The position numbers were made by a program, and so were the translations under genes. The notes beneath the pieces were generated by a model, which was not told the DNA's origin, searched no databases, and saw only the letters and a list, made by a program, of their open reading frames with translations. Positions 17,593 through 25,352 of a DNA stretch of 33,275 nucleotides are shown here, one piece after another. This stretch comes from Saprospirales bacterium. Its GTDB lineage: Bacteria; Bacteroidota; Bacteroidia; Chitinophagales; Saprospiraceae. Positions within the stretch are counted from its first letter, which is position 1; each line of letters starts with the position of its first letter. Location of the stretch: positions 1 through 33,275 of the forward strand of contig REEO01000013.1 of the NCBI GenBank assembly GCA_007695035.1, read 5' to 3'.

Positions 17593-17623
17593 CAAACATA
17601 GGTAATTTATCCGATTTGACCAA
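17593..17623 (-). promoter_or_regulatory. Bacteroidota-type promoter (TTG-N20-TATGTTTG) for the 17492 gene
   Basis: Read on the minus strand, TTG (17621-17623), a 20-nt spacer and TATGTTTG (17593-17600) match the -33/-7 consensus. The site overlaps the 3' end of recG. Transcription would begin near 17587, making the ATG at 17588 unlikely and the ATG at 17492 the start, with a leader of about 95 nt. Confidence 0.55.
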
Positions 17624-19727
17624 TAATATCCCCGGTCTTGTGCTTTTTCAACATTATTTTTAACAGCCTGTTGTTGGGGTGGCTCAGTTCGGGGTCCTTT
17701 TCCAGTATTGCTTTAGCCACTTTTCTCGAGCTCTGCAAAATTCCGGCATCGGATGCGAGACTGGCTACCTGAAGGTTGAGGTCTCCACTCTGTCTAAGCC
17801 CCTCAATTTCTCCCGGCCCTCTTATTTTCAGGTCTGCCTCGGCGATTTCAAAGCCGTCATTGGTTCTGCACATGATTTCCATGCGTTTTTTGGCCACTTC
17901 GGTGAGTTTGTAACCCGTCATCAGGATACAGTGACTTTGCTCAGCTCCCCGTCCGACCCTTCCCCGCAATTGGTGGAGTTGCGAGAGTCCAAAGCGCTCG
18001 GCATTTTCAATGACCATGACACTGGCGTTGGGCACATTCACACCCACTTCGATGACAGTGGTAGAAACCAGAATATTCGTCTTGCCCTCTGCAAAACGCT
18101 GCATTTCCCGGTCTTTGTCCTCAGGTTTCATTCTTCCGTGCACGATGCCAATTTGGTATTGGGGCCTGGGAAACTGGTCGAGCAACTGATCGTAGCCCTC
18201 CTGTAAATTGGCAAGATCCAGGGTTTCTGATTCCTCGATGAGGGGGAAAACCACATAAACCTGACGTCCTTTGGCAATTTCAGATTTCAGGAATTGGTTC
18301 ATTTTCCCTCTGTGCCTGTCTGAGGTTTTGGTCGTCTTTATGGGTTTGCGACCGGGTGGCAGCTCGTCGATTACCGAAATATCGAGGTCGCCGTACAGGG
18401 TCATGGCCAGTGTTCTGGGAATTGGGGTGGCCGTCATCACCATTACATGGGGCGGTCGCTTTTTGGATTTTTTCCACAGCCGGGCCCTTTGCTTTACCCC
18501 AAACCGGTGTTGCTCATCGGTGATGGCCAGACCGAGGTTTTTAAAGACCACCCAGTCTTCAATTATCGCATGGGTGCCGATGAGTACATTAATTTCTCCC
18601 TTCTCCAGGCCCTCGAGTATTTCGGTTCGCTTTTTTCCCTTTACATTGCCCGTGAGAAAGGCGGTTTTTAATCCGATGCGGCTGAGTTGTTCCTCTATTT
18701 TTTGGTAGTGTTGATTGGCCAGTATTTCGGTGGGTGCCATCATGCAGGCCTGGTAGCCGTTGTCGATGGCCAGCAACATGGCCAGTACAGCGACCACCGT
18801 TTTACCGCTCCCCACATCCCCCTGGACCAGGCGGTTCATCTGCACACCGGATTGGGTGTCCTTTCTGATTTGGCGTACCACTCTTTTTTGGGCATTGGTG
18901 AGTTCGAATGGTAACTCCTCTTTGAAGTAACGGTGAAAATACGATCCTACTTCAGGGAAATCATGCCCTTTGAACCTCTTTTTGCGCAGCTTCATTTTGT
19001 AGAGCATTTTGAGCTGAAGCGCAAACAACTCCTCGAAGGCCAGCCGGTTTTTTGCCTCGTGCAGCTCCCGATGGTCGGGCGGGAAGTGAATCCATTTGAT
19101 GGCCTTGTAGCGGCTTATTAGATTGAGTTTTTTCAGGAGGTAAGAAGGTAGGGTTTCCGGCAGGTCCCGCTCACTTAATTGCTCTGCGATGTTTTCTGTA
19201 ATCTTTCGTATCCCGCGAGTATCCAGGGCCTTTTTGCTCAGTTTTTCAGTGCTGCTGTACACGGGCTGCAGGCCTTTGTGTTCCCTTTGTGACTCCCCCT
19301 TTTTTATGATCTCCAGTTCGGGATGGGCCATGTTTTTTTGCCTGTTAAAAAATCCAAGCTTTCCAAAAATGATTACCTCCATGCCCGGTTGAAGCAATTT
19401 GTCCATCATTTGCACGCCCTGAAACCAAATTAACTTCAAGGTCCCTGTACCATCGCTGAAATCGGCAGTAAGTCGCTTTCGCCTTCCTGTGCCCTGCACG
19501 TTTTTGCGCAGCAGTTTGCCTTTCAGTTGCACCAGCTCACCCTCCTGATAGACCTGCCGTACGGTTTTAAACTCCCTTCGATCGATGTAACGGAAGGGGA
19601 TGTCCATGAGCATATCCCATTGGGTACGAATGCCTTTTTCCTTTTCGAGCAAATCGGCTTTAGCGGGGCCCACCCCTTTGATGTAGGTGATGGCCTCGTC
19701 CAATTTGCCACCGCTGTAGTAAAGCAT
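17607..19727 (-). CDS. recG: ATP-dependent DNA helicase RecG
   Basis: RecG remodels stalled replication forks and branched recombination intermediates by driving fork regression. The 706-residue product has the full family length and order. An N-terminal wedge/OB domain covers about 1-160 (beginning with a helix-hairpin-like AITYIKGVGPAKADLLEKE). Helicase motif I is GDVGSGKT (303-310). Motif II is DEQH (404-407), the RecG form of DEAH. TATPIPRT (432-439) is motif III. Motif VI is QLRGRVGR (586-593). The C-terminus ends in the wedge-contact region (RLLKIMLKKH). The start MLYYSGGKLDEAITYI fits the family. It is divergent from rbfA, and its end overlaps a promoter for the small gene at 17492. 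Confidence 0.97.
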   Translation of the reverse strand: MLYYSGGKLDEAITYIKGVGPAKADLLEKEKGIRTQWDMLMDIPFRYIDRREFKTVRQVYQEGELVQLKGKLLRKNVQGTGRRKRLTADFSDGTGTLKLIWFQGVQMMDKLLQPGMEVIIFGKLGFFNRQKNMAHPELEIIKKGESQREHKGLQPVYSSTEKLSKKALDTRGIRKITENIAEQLSERDLPETLPSYLLKKLNLISRYKAIKWIHFPPDHRELHEAKNRLAFEELFALQLKMLYKMKLRKKRFKGHDFPEVGSYFHRYFKEELPFELTNAQKRVVRQIRKDTQSGVQMNRLVQGDVGSGKTVVAVLAMLLAIDNGYQACMMAPTEILANQHYQKIEEQLSRIGLKTAFLTGNVKGKKRTEILEGLEKGEINVLIGTHAIIEDWVVFKNLGLAITDEQHRFGVKQRARLWKKSKKRPPHVMVMTATPIPRTLAMTLYGDLDISVIDELPPGRKPIKTTKTSDRHRGKMNQFLKSEIAKGRQVYVVFPLIEESETLDLANLQEGYDQLLDQFPRPQYQIGIVHGRMKPEDKDREMQRFAEGKTNILVSTTVIEVGVNVPNASVMVIENAERFGLSQLHQLRGRVGRGAEQSHCILMTGYKLTEVAKKRMEIMCRTNDGFEIAEADLKIRGPGEIEGLRQSGDLNLQVASLASDAGILQSSRKVAKAILEKDPELSHPNNRLLKIMLKKHKTGDIIGQIG

Positions 19728-19820
19728 TTTCTCGTGTTTTCAGGAGCACGCTGTCCGGAATGCCTCCGGCGGGTACGCACTTTTAAAATAAATCGGCGGT
19801 CAAAAATCTTTAAAGTCCCG

Positions 19821-19843
19821 GGGTTTGCATTGTTTGCAAATCC
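19821..19843. promoter_or_regulatory. Imperfect palindrome over the rbfA -33 element
   Basis: GGGTTTGCA (19821-19829) and TGCAAATCC (19835-19843) form near-perfect 9-bp arms (8 of 9 complementary) around 5 nt. The palindrome covers the TTTG -33 element at 19833-19836, a position suited to an operator controlling the rbfA promoter and possibly recG, whose start lies on the other side. Confidence 0.4.
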
Positions 19844-19863
19844 GTGATGATTGATTACCTTTG
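19833..19863 (+). promoter_or_regulatory. Strong Bacteroidota-type promoter (TTTG-N19-TACCTTTG) for rbfA
   Basis: TTTG (19833-19836), exactly 19 nt, then TACCTTTG (19856-19863) matches the -33/-7 consensus of the Bacteroidota primary sigma factor. Transcription would start near 19870, giving a leader of about 85 nt before the ATG at 19955. This is the best-matching promoter in the window. Confidence 0.7.
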
Positions 19864-19954
19864 TCCACTTCTGACGGGCTAAAGTAGGAATTTTGAACCA
19901 AATGGGGGTTCCACAGGTCCGAGATTCTTTTTAACCTTTAAAACTCACAGGCTT

Positions 19955-20332
19955 ATGGCGAGTATCAGACAATTGCAGGTGGCGGAAACGATCAAGCGAC
20001 ATTTCAGTGAGTTGCTGGTGATGGAGGGTCAGTACATATACGGTTCCGAACCGTTTGTGACGGTGACCAATGTGGTGGTGAGCCCCGATATCAGCGTGGC
20101 CAAAATTTACCTCTCGGTGTACAATGTGGCCACCAAAGAAAATGTGATCGGCCTGCTGGATGAAAGCAGCCACAGTTTGAAAATTTCGCTCGGGAAGCGT
20201 CTTAAAAAACACCTGAGACGAATCCCTCAACTCGAGTTTCACCTGGATGAATTGCTGGACGAAATGGAGCGAGTGGACAACCTCTTTGACCGGCTCCACG
20301 CCGAAAATCAAATGGGCTCCGAAGAGGAGTGA
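19955..20332 (+). CDS. rbfA: 30S ribosome-binding factor RbfA
   Basis: RbfA is a late-stage assembly factor that binds the 30S subunit near the 5' end of 16S rRNA. The 125-residue product has the family's KH-like pattern: an initial helix RQLQVAETIKRHFSELL, the strands VTVTNVVVSPDISVAKIYLSVYN with the V..D...A.I.(L/V) signature, then a helix KISLGKRLKKHLRRIPQLEF with the family's IP.L.F ending. The C-terminus MERVDNLFDRLHAEN is also typical. A strong promoter match lies upstream. The usual neighbours (nusA, infB, truB) are absent here; instead it sits between recG and a saccharopine dehydrogenase gene. Confidence 0.95.
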   Translation: MASIRQLQVAETIKRHFSELLVMEGQYIYGSEPFVTVTNVVVSPDISVAKIYLSVYNVATKENVIGLLDESSHSLKISLGKRLKKHLRRIPQLEFHLDELLDEMERVDNLFDRLHAENQMGSEEE

Positions 20333-20394
20333 ATGGGTTTTTTCCTGAGCCGGAATATTGCATTCCAAAACCGCCCTTTTTTCACCCAATAAAC

Positions 20395-20402
20395 TATATT
20401 TG
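20395..20402 (+). promoter_or_regulatory. Candidate -7 promoter element (TATATTTG)
   Basis: TATATTTG matches TAnnTTTG, 45 bp before the ATG at 20447. No -33 TTTG is seen at 19-21 nt. A weak inverted repeat, GGAAT/ATTCC (20352-20366), lies just upstream after rbfA. Confidence 0.4.
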
Positions 20403-20446
20403 CCGCCCTTAACGAAGCCGGGGTGCCGGCCAAAACGAATTTTTTT

Positions 20447-21790
20447 ATGGAGAAATTGTTGATTTTTGGCGCCGGGAGGTCCTCCAGTGCGCTGGTCGAT
20501 TATATGTTGAATAAAGCGAAAAAAAAAGGTTGGCGCATTTTGTTGGCCGACAGGGATATGGATCAGGTAGAATCCCTGTTGAATGGGCATCCCAACGGAT
20601 TTGGAGAGCAGGTTGATATACAGGATTCAGAGGCGAGACGGGCACTTATAAGTGATGCTGAAGTGGTGGTCTCTCTGCTACCCGCCTTCCTTCACAAAAC
20701 TGTGGCGGTGGACTGCCTCGAGCTGAACAAACACCTCGTTACGGCCTCTTATGTATCGGGCGAGATGCACGAACTGGCTAAAAGAGCGCGGGACAAGGGG
20801 CTTGTTTTTATGGGAGAAATGGGGTTGGATCCCGGCATTGACCACATGTCCGCCATGGAGAAAATCGATGAAATAAAGGCCGCCGGAGGGGATATTCACT
20901 CCTTCAGGTCCTATACCGGGGGGTTGATAGCTCCCGAATCCGACGACAATCCCTGGCACTACAAATTCACCTGGAATCCGCGCAATGTGGTGTTGGCCGG
21001 GCAGGGCACTGCTCAGTACCTGAAAAACGGCCGCTACAAATATATCCCTTATCACCGGCTGTTTTCCCGGAAAAAAGAGGTGGAAATTCAGGGAATGGGG
21101 ACCTATGAAATGTACCCCAACCGCGACTCTCTGCTTTATCGATACGCCTACAAAATTGAGGACATACCCACCATTATACGTGGTACCCTCCGGCACATGG
21201 GGTTTTGCGAAGCATGGGACGTCTTTGTAAAAATCGGCCTGACGGACGATACCTATCCCATCGTTAATAGCGAGCACATCACCTACAGAGACCTGGTGGA
21301 GTCCTATGTGACCGATGACGTACCCTACCAAAGTCTGCGGGAAAAAGTGGCCCGGTTTGCCGGACTCGATCCTGATGGAGAGGCCATGGAAAAAGTGGCC
21401 TGGACGGGTATTTTCAGTGAGGAAAAAATCGGACTCCCCAATGCGACCCCGGCCCTGATACTGGAGAATTTGCTGTTGAAAAAGTGGAAGCTGAAAAAGG
21501 AGGACAGAGATATGATCCTCATGCAGCACGAATTTGTCTATACACTGGACAATCAGAAGAAAAAGGCAACTTCCACCATGGTGTTGAAGGGCGAAAATTC
21601 CAGCAATACAGCCATGAGCAAACTCGTGGGCCTTCCGATGGCCATTTTTGTAAGTCTGATGATGGAGGGAAGTGATTTTCACAGCGACGAAACCCGCCCC
21701 GTGGACAAGCGAATTTACAAACCCGTCCTGGAAGAACTCGAAAAACACGGGGTTTCCTTTGTGGAAAAAGTGGAGGCGCTGGAGGAGTAA
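20447..21790 (+). CDS. Saccharopine dehydrogenase family protein (LYS9-like)
   Basis: This family carries out NAD(P)-dependent oxidation of saccharopine between lysine and glutamate/aminoadipate semialdehyde. The 447-residue product begins MEKLLIFGAGRSSSALVDYM, a Rossmann dinucleotide motif (GAGRSS), followed by the LLADRD acidic strand end. The rest fits the saccharopine dehydrogenase C-terminal domain: VVSLLPAFLHKTVAVDCL, LVTASYVSGEM, GEMGLDPGIDHMSAM and SYTGGLIAPESDDNPW are characteristic of the L-glutamate-forming branch. An upstream GTG (20423) gives 8 extra residues and was rejected because the Rossmann strand begins right after the ATG. In Bacteroidota this enzyme may serve lysine breakdown; no other lysine pathway gene is in the window. 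A -7 match lies upstream. Confidence 0.92.
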   Translation: MEKLLIFGAGRSSSALVDYMLNKAKKKGWRILLADRDMDQVESLLNGHPNGFGEQVDIQDSEARRALISDAEVVVSLLPAFLHKTVAVDCLELNKHLVTASYVSGEMHELAKRARDKGLVFMGEMGLDPGIDHMSAMEKIDEIKAAGGDIHSFRSYTGGLIAPESDDNPWHYKFTWNPRNVVLAGQGTAQYLKNGRYKYIPYHRLFSRKKEVEIQGMGTYEMYPNRDSLLYRYAYKIEDIPTIIRGTLRHMGFCEAWDVFVKIGLTDDTYPIVNSEHITYRDLVESYVTDDVPYQSLREKVARFAGLDPDGEAMEKVAWTGIFSEEKIGLPNATPALILENLLLKKWKLKKEDRDMILMQHEFVYTLDNQKKKATSTMVLKGENSSNTAMSKLVGLPMAIFVSLMMEGSDFHSDETRPVDKRIYKPVLEELEKHGVSFVEKVEALEE

Positions 21791-21867
21791 TACCAGCAAG
21801 GAGCAATTGAGCAAATGGGGTCGGGCGAAAAAACCGGGAGAATTCGGCTGACTCAGCCCATTTTGAT

Positions 21868-21875
21868 TAGCTTTG
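21868..21875 (+). promoter_or_regulatory. Candidate -7 promoter element (TAGCTTTG)
   Basis: TAGCTTTG matches TAnnTTTG. A TTCG lies 21 nt upstream (21843-21846) as a weak -33. It overlaps the in-frame TTG at 21873, so that codon is not the start; the ATG at 21900 would have a short leader. Confidence 0.45.
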
Positions 21876-21899
21876 CTCTACGGACTCGATGTAGAAAAG

Positions 21900-23231
21900 A
21901 TGCGCTTTCCGGTATTTATCTCGAATTTATTTTCACCTTCCGCCGATGTGGGCGCGCTTCAGGCGGCTTCCTTTATTCGGTTTGGGTTGGTTTGGGTGAT
22001 TTACATTGGCCTGGCCTGGTCGGGAATTCCTATGGAGTGGATAGCCGGCTACGAGTGGTTCCTATTTCTGGCCAATCTCTTCTCCTTCGCACTCATCAAC
22101 GGGGGAAAAAAAGCGATACTCAATCTGTCCGGTGGAGACAGTAGCAAGGGCGGACTGGCGCGAATATCTTTTGCGGTGTTTAATGTGGCGGGACTGTTAC
22201 TGGCCGGTCTTTTTCTGCTGCTTCAGCCCTGGTTTGTAGGCTTGCCCGAAGACTTTGGGGAATTTGGCCACACTGCCCCTCTGACTGTTTACATCTTTCT
22301 GTTGGTGGCCTCTTCCACCCTGGATTTTCTATTGCTGATTTTGAAAAAATACCGGTGGATTGTCTGGCAGTCCATTGTTTTCAATGGCGCATTGGTGCTT
22401 GCAGTGCTCATCCCCCTCAATACAGGCGCCGGGCTGCAAACAGCCTTTTGGTTGATGTGTGTCGTGCTGGGAGTACAGTGGATGACCACGGCATTTATTG
22501 CTTTTTCAGGTCCTCGATCCGCTCCATCCCTCAACTTACGGGAATTTTTGGCACAGGGCATCCTCCCCCTTTCTGCCTTTGCCCTGTTCGGGGGCCTCAG
22601 TCAGTTTGTAGATGGCTATCTCGTGGCTTTCCTGAACGAATCTGCTGCTGATTTTGCCATCTACCGTTACGGGGCGCGGGAATTGCCACTGTCGGCATTT
22701 TTGGCCGGAGGGGTAGCGGCTGCCATGATACCCGCTGTTCTCTCAGACAAAAATGAGGGACTGAACCGCCTGGCGGGGGAATTGAGGATTTTGTACAGAC
22801 AGCTTTTTCCGCTGAATATTGGCCTGATGCTGCTGAGTCCGTTTATTTTTCCACTGGTATTCACCAATGATTTTGCAGCCTCAGCCGGTTTCTTCAATAT
22901 TTACCTATTGGTATTGAGTAGCAGGTTGTTGCTTCCCCAGGTTTTTCTAATCGCTGCCAAAAAGAACAGTACCTTGTTGGTTGCCGGCGGTGTAGAGGTG
23001 GTTCTGAATGTGTTGCTGAGTGTGTTGCTATATCAGCTTTGGGGGATTTACGGCATTGCTTGGGCTACCGTGGTCGCATATCTGGCCAGCAAACTGATTA
23101 TGGGCTGGTACGCCGTTTTTCGCCTTGATGTACCCCTTAGAGGTTTGCTCCTTCCAGGAAAATATGCAATGTATCTCTCGGTTCTCATTGCTGCTTACGT
23201 CATTTCAACCACCTACACCGCTTGGATATGA
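21900..23231 (+). CDS. Polysaccharide flippase-like membrane protein (MOP superfamily)
   Basis: This 443-residue integral membrane protein has about 12-14 predicted hydrophobic segments and the layout of MOP-superfamily (Wzx/MurJ-like) flippases, which move lipid-linked sugars across the inner membrane. The N-terminus FPVFISNLFSPSADVGALQAASF resembles the cytoplasmic end of the first helix pair. The region IYRYGARELPLSAFLAGGVAAAMIPAV, split here by length only, matches the family's central motif, and INIGLMLL-type segments follow (LNIGLMLLSPFIFPLVF). The C-terminus includes GIYGIAWATVVAYLASKL, a typical end repeat. The ATG at 21900 is preferred over a TTG at 21873. The substrate is unknown and no glycosyltransferase genes are nearby. 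It starts 109 bp after the saccharopine dehydrogenase stop. Confidence 0.8.
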   Translation: MRFPVFISNLFSPSADVGALQAASFIRFGLVWVIYIGLAWSGIPMEWIAGYEWFLFLANLFSFALINGGKKAILNLSGGDSSKGGLARISFAVFNVAGLLLAGLFLLLQPWFVGLPEDFGEFGHTAPLTVYIFLLVASSTLDFLLLILKKYRWIVWQSIVFNGALVLAVLIPLNTGAGLQTAFWLMCVVLGVQWMTTAFIAFSGPRSAPSLNLREFLAQGILPLSAFALFGGLSQFVDGYLVAFLNESAADFAIYRYGARELPLSAFLAGGVAAAMIPAVLSDKNEGLNRLAGELRILYRQLFPLNIGLMLLSPFIFPLVFTNDFAASAGFFNIYLLVLSSRLLLPQVFLIAAKKNSTLLVAGGVEVVLNVLLSVLLYQLWGIYGIAWATVVAYLASKLIMGWYAVFRLDVPLRGLLLPGKYAMYLSVLIAAYVISTTYTAWI

Positions 23232-23265
23232 TGGAAAATCCATTCCACTTTCGAAAGTATAATAA

Positions 23266-23446
23266 ATGAGTCCACTCCGAAAACCCTTTTGTCATGAAAA
23301 TGAGCGAAAAATTTAAGATCGAGGAAGAAGGGAAAATATTCCGCAGGCTTAGCCATAGCTACGTTGAGGAAAGATTTTTCCTGATGACGAAGATATTGGA
23401 TTTTGCAGCCATTTGTAATAAAAAGAGGTTTTCGGAGTGGACTCAT
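23266..23446. repeat. 181-bp element bounded by perfect 20-bp inverted repeats (MITE-like)
   Basis: ATGAGTCCACTCCGAAAACC (23266-23285) is repeated exactly, in inverse orientation, at 23427-23446. Similarity extends a little inward (CCCTTTT versus CTCTTTTT). The interior is about 140 bp and contains most of the 53-codon ORF at 23294-23455. The layout is that of a miniature inverted-repeat element. I see no convincing target-site duplication and no second copy in the window. Confidence 0.6.
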
Positions 23447-23455
23447 CAATTATAA
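23294..23455 (+). CDS. Small ORF within the inverted-repeat element
   Basis: A 53-residue frame runs MKMSEKFKIEEEGKIFRRL ... ERFFLMTKILDFAAICNKKR ... and ends just outside the right inverted repeat. It is charged, helix-like and starts 8 bp inside the left repeat. I do not recognise it as transposase or anything else. It could be a real small gene, a trace of a longer one, or chance. Confidence 0.3.
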   Translation: MKMSEKFKIEEEGKIFRRLSHSYVEERFFLMTKILDFAAICNKKRFSEWTHQL

Positions 23456-23475
23456 GCATTTGGTTAAAAAGCCAT

Positions 23476-23512
23476 TTGGTCCACCACAGGGGAACGGAGA
23501 ACACGGTGAATT
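23476..23512. repeat. TTGGTCCACCACAGGGG-type dispersed repeat, copy 2
   Basis: It begins TTGGTCCACCACAGGGGAAC and aligns with copy 1 at 14894-14932 through the closing GAATT, with scattered differences. It lies about 8.6 kb from copy 1. Confidence 0.65.
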
Positions 23513-23632
23513 AAAGGGCAATGGACAATGGACAGTGGACAATTTTTGTATGGGGGGATTTTAACCTCCTGGCTGGAATGAGGGATTAATAAGGGATTAA
23601 TGGGTGATTCGGTGTGTAGCATATTGGTTTTT

Positions 23633-23649
23633 CCCCAAAGTGTTGGGGG
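23633..23649. repeat. CCCCAAAGTGTTGGGGG palindromic repeat
   Basis: An imperfect palindrome of the CCCAAAG/CTTTGGG family also seen at 15154-15167 and 23882-23900. Confidence 0.5.
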
Positions 23650-23792
23650 CTGAGGCCCAAAGGGAACCTTTTTTGCCAGAAATATCCTCAGAAATCAACA
23701 ATCCCTGTGCAAAGATACACTGCTGACTGCATTTAGGTTGCGCACTGGCTAAAAAGTCACCAACTCACAGACTCACAACTCACAACTAAAAA

Positions 23793-23808
23793 TGGTCCAC
23801 CACAGAGG
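23793..23808. repeat. TGGTCCACCACAGAGG repeat, copy 3 (short)
   Basis: The 16-bp core TGGTCCACCACAGAGG matches the start of copies 1 and 2, then the sequence diverges. Confidence 0.55.
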
Positions 23809-23881
23809 TGCCCATTGAGCATGCCGAAATTAACTGAGCGCACGGATAAAAAGTGACTAAGGCAGGACCATGTGTGATAGT

Positions 23882-23900
23882 CCCCAAAACTTTGGTGGGG
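23882..23900. repeat. CCCCAAAACTTTGGTGGGG palindromic repeat
   Basis: An imperfect palindrome in the same family as 15154-15167 and 15190-15206, which reads CCCCAATCCTTTGGTGG. Confidence 0.5.
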
Positions 23901-24293
23901 GGGGCAGGTAATGCTTTGGGGCTATCGACCATCAACCATCAGCCAATTGGGTCATCAACCAATAACCCACCAGCAGACTCACCAATTCACAACTGAAAAG
24001 CCGTCATCGTCTTCCGCGTGGTATCCTATTAAAGATTAGAATCCCTATGATTCTCGTAATTAACGGAAATTCAAAGAATAACTAAATTCAGCCTCCCTGT
24101 CCTCTGCATGAAACCTAATACCCTAAATGCCGGTCCTGACAAAAAGCGGCCAGAGGACCACCGAAGTAGTATTCGCCTGAAAAAAATTCTCCAAAATTTA
24201 AAATTCCAAAAATTGGCTATAGATATGCAAACTTAGCACGTTAGCTTCAACTCAAAACTCATAACTCAAAACTAGCCAAGGGCCATCAGCCAA

Positions 24294-25340
24294 TTAATCC
24301 GACCTACGCAAATAATGAACCCAAACATCCGCACCGACAAAATACTGAAAAGAGGGTGCAAGTCCCCTTAAATCAGGGGCTTTAACCCCTTCCTGGAGCG
24401 CAACCGGGCAGACAATTTTAATGATTTCATCCCAGCAGCCTTCTTCAATGAATTCACTCATGAGTTCGGGGCCTCCCTCGAGCAGCAAGCTACCGGTTTG
24501 TAGTGTTTGATAAATTTGTTCCGCGGTTTGGGTCAGAGTAGTACTTGTGGAGAGCCGACTGTGGCCATTTGGTAGTAATTCTGTGGCTTCTTTGTTTTTT
24601 TCCGGAGTGACGAGGACAGTAGGGGCGGAGTGGTCGAATATTTTCAATTGCTCGTCCAGCACTCCGGTTCTGCTGAATACGAGGCGGAGCGGGTTTTTTC
24701 CGGGATAATTTCGAGTGGTCAATTGTGGATTGTCGATAGCGGCTGTTTTTCGACCAATAGCAATAGCATCGCTTTCCGTCCTGAGTCGGTGGACCAGTTG
24801 ATTGGATACGGCGTTGGATAGGGGAGTCCGCTGGTCTATTTTCCCGACAAAACCATCTGCCGAGCAGGCAAACTTAAGGGTGATTCTGGGCCTGCCGGAA
24901 AGTTGATTGCGAGAAAAGGTGCGAATAAGTGCTTTACCCTCTTTTTCCAACACACCCTCTGTTATTTTTATTCCGGCTGCTTTTAGTTGGGCTATGCCAT
25001 TGCCTGCCACTTTGGGGTTCGGGTCTCTTACTGAAACTACCACATGGGGGATTTGGTGATCGATTATTAACTGGCTGCAGGGTGGGGTCTTGCCGTGGTA
25101 GGAACAGGGTTCTAGAGACACGTAAATGGTGCTTTTGGACAGAAGATGCAGGTCTTCAGACTTTACAGAGCGAATTGCTTCTACTTCGGCATGGGGTTTC
25201 CCGAATCCCTTGTGCCATCCCTCTCCGATAATGCGGTTTTCGCAGGTAATCACAGCCCCAACCGGAGGATTGAGATGGGTGCGACCTCTGCCCAGAGAAG
25301 CGAGGTCAAAACATCGGCGCATCCACATTTCCGTGTTCAT
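24294..25340 (-). CDS. ribD: Bifunctional riboflavin deaminase/reductase RibD
   Basis: RibD deaminates the pyrimidine intermediate and then reduces its ribose side chain, the second and third steps of riboflavin synthesis after GTP cyclohydrolase II. The 348-residue product is of normal length. The N-terminal deaminase has HAEVEAI (His50, Glu52) and PCSYHGKTPPC (Cys79, Cys88), the complete zinc site. The C-terminal reductase begins RPRITLKFACSADGFVG, the usual (K/R)P.(V/I)..K.A.(S/T).DG motif, and ends with LLLEGGPELMSEFIEEG. It starts 12 bp after the stop of an amidohydrolase-like gene, so it probably lies at the end of that operon. The rest of the riboflavin pathway is not in the window. 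Confidence 0.96.
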   Translation of the reverse strand: MNTEMWMRRCFDLASLGRGRTHLNPPVGAVITCENRIIGEGWHKGFGKPHAEVEAIRSVKSEDLHLLSKSTIYVSLEPCSYHGKTPPCSQLIIDHQIPHVVVSVRDPNPKVAGNGIAQLKAAGIKITEGVLEKEGKALIRTFSRNQLSGRPRITLKFACSADGFVGKIDQRTPLSNAVSNQLVHRLRTESDAIAIGRKTAAIDNPQLTTRNYPGKNPLRLVFSRTGVLDEQLKIFDHSAPTVLVTPEKNKEATELLPNGHSRLSTSTTLTQTAEQIYQTLQTGSLLLEGGPELMSEFIEEGCWDEIIKIVCPVALQEGVKAPDLRGLAPSFQYFVGADVWVHYLRRSD

Positions 25341-25352
25341 GGGGGTGTTTTA

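Larger units (their letters stand above)
23456..24293. other. Gene-free stretch dense in short degenerate repeats
   Basis: No gene is supported. In order: copy 2 of the TTGGTCCACCA repeat (23476-23512), ATGGACAATGGACAGTGGAC tracts (23521-23544), a CCCCAAAGTGTTGGGGG palindrome (23633-23649), ACTCACAACT tracts (23761-23787), copy 3 (23793-23808), CCCCAAAACTTTGGTGGGG (23882-23900), CATCAACCATCAGCC tracts (23929-23975) and ACTCAAAACTCATAACTC tracts (24248-24273). Such repeats are common in non-coding DNA of Bacteroidota. A 42-codon frame at 24108-24236 is probably chance. Confidence 0.65.

Noticed and set aside
19931-20590. A 219-codon minus-strand frame opposite rbfA
   Set aside because: rbfA has full family motifs and a strong promoter; the antisense frame shows no domain.
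20678-21814. A 378-codon minus-strand frame opposite the saccharopine dehydrogenase gene
   Set aside because: The plus-strand product has Rossmann and family motifs throughout, while this frame has none and is an antisense shadow.
21873-21900. TTG at 21873 as the flippase-like gene start
   Set aside because: It lies inside the -7 promoter match; the ATG at 21900 fits the hydrophobic N-terminus better.
24108-24236. A 42-codon plus-strand frame
   Set aside because: It sits in repeat-rich DNA, has lysine-rich low-complexity content with no family match, and is short enough to be chance.
23761-24273. ACTCACAACT and ACTCAAAACTC tracts as a possible CRISPR array
   Set aside because: The units are short and degenerate with no regular spacers of constant length, and there are no cas genes.
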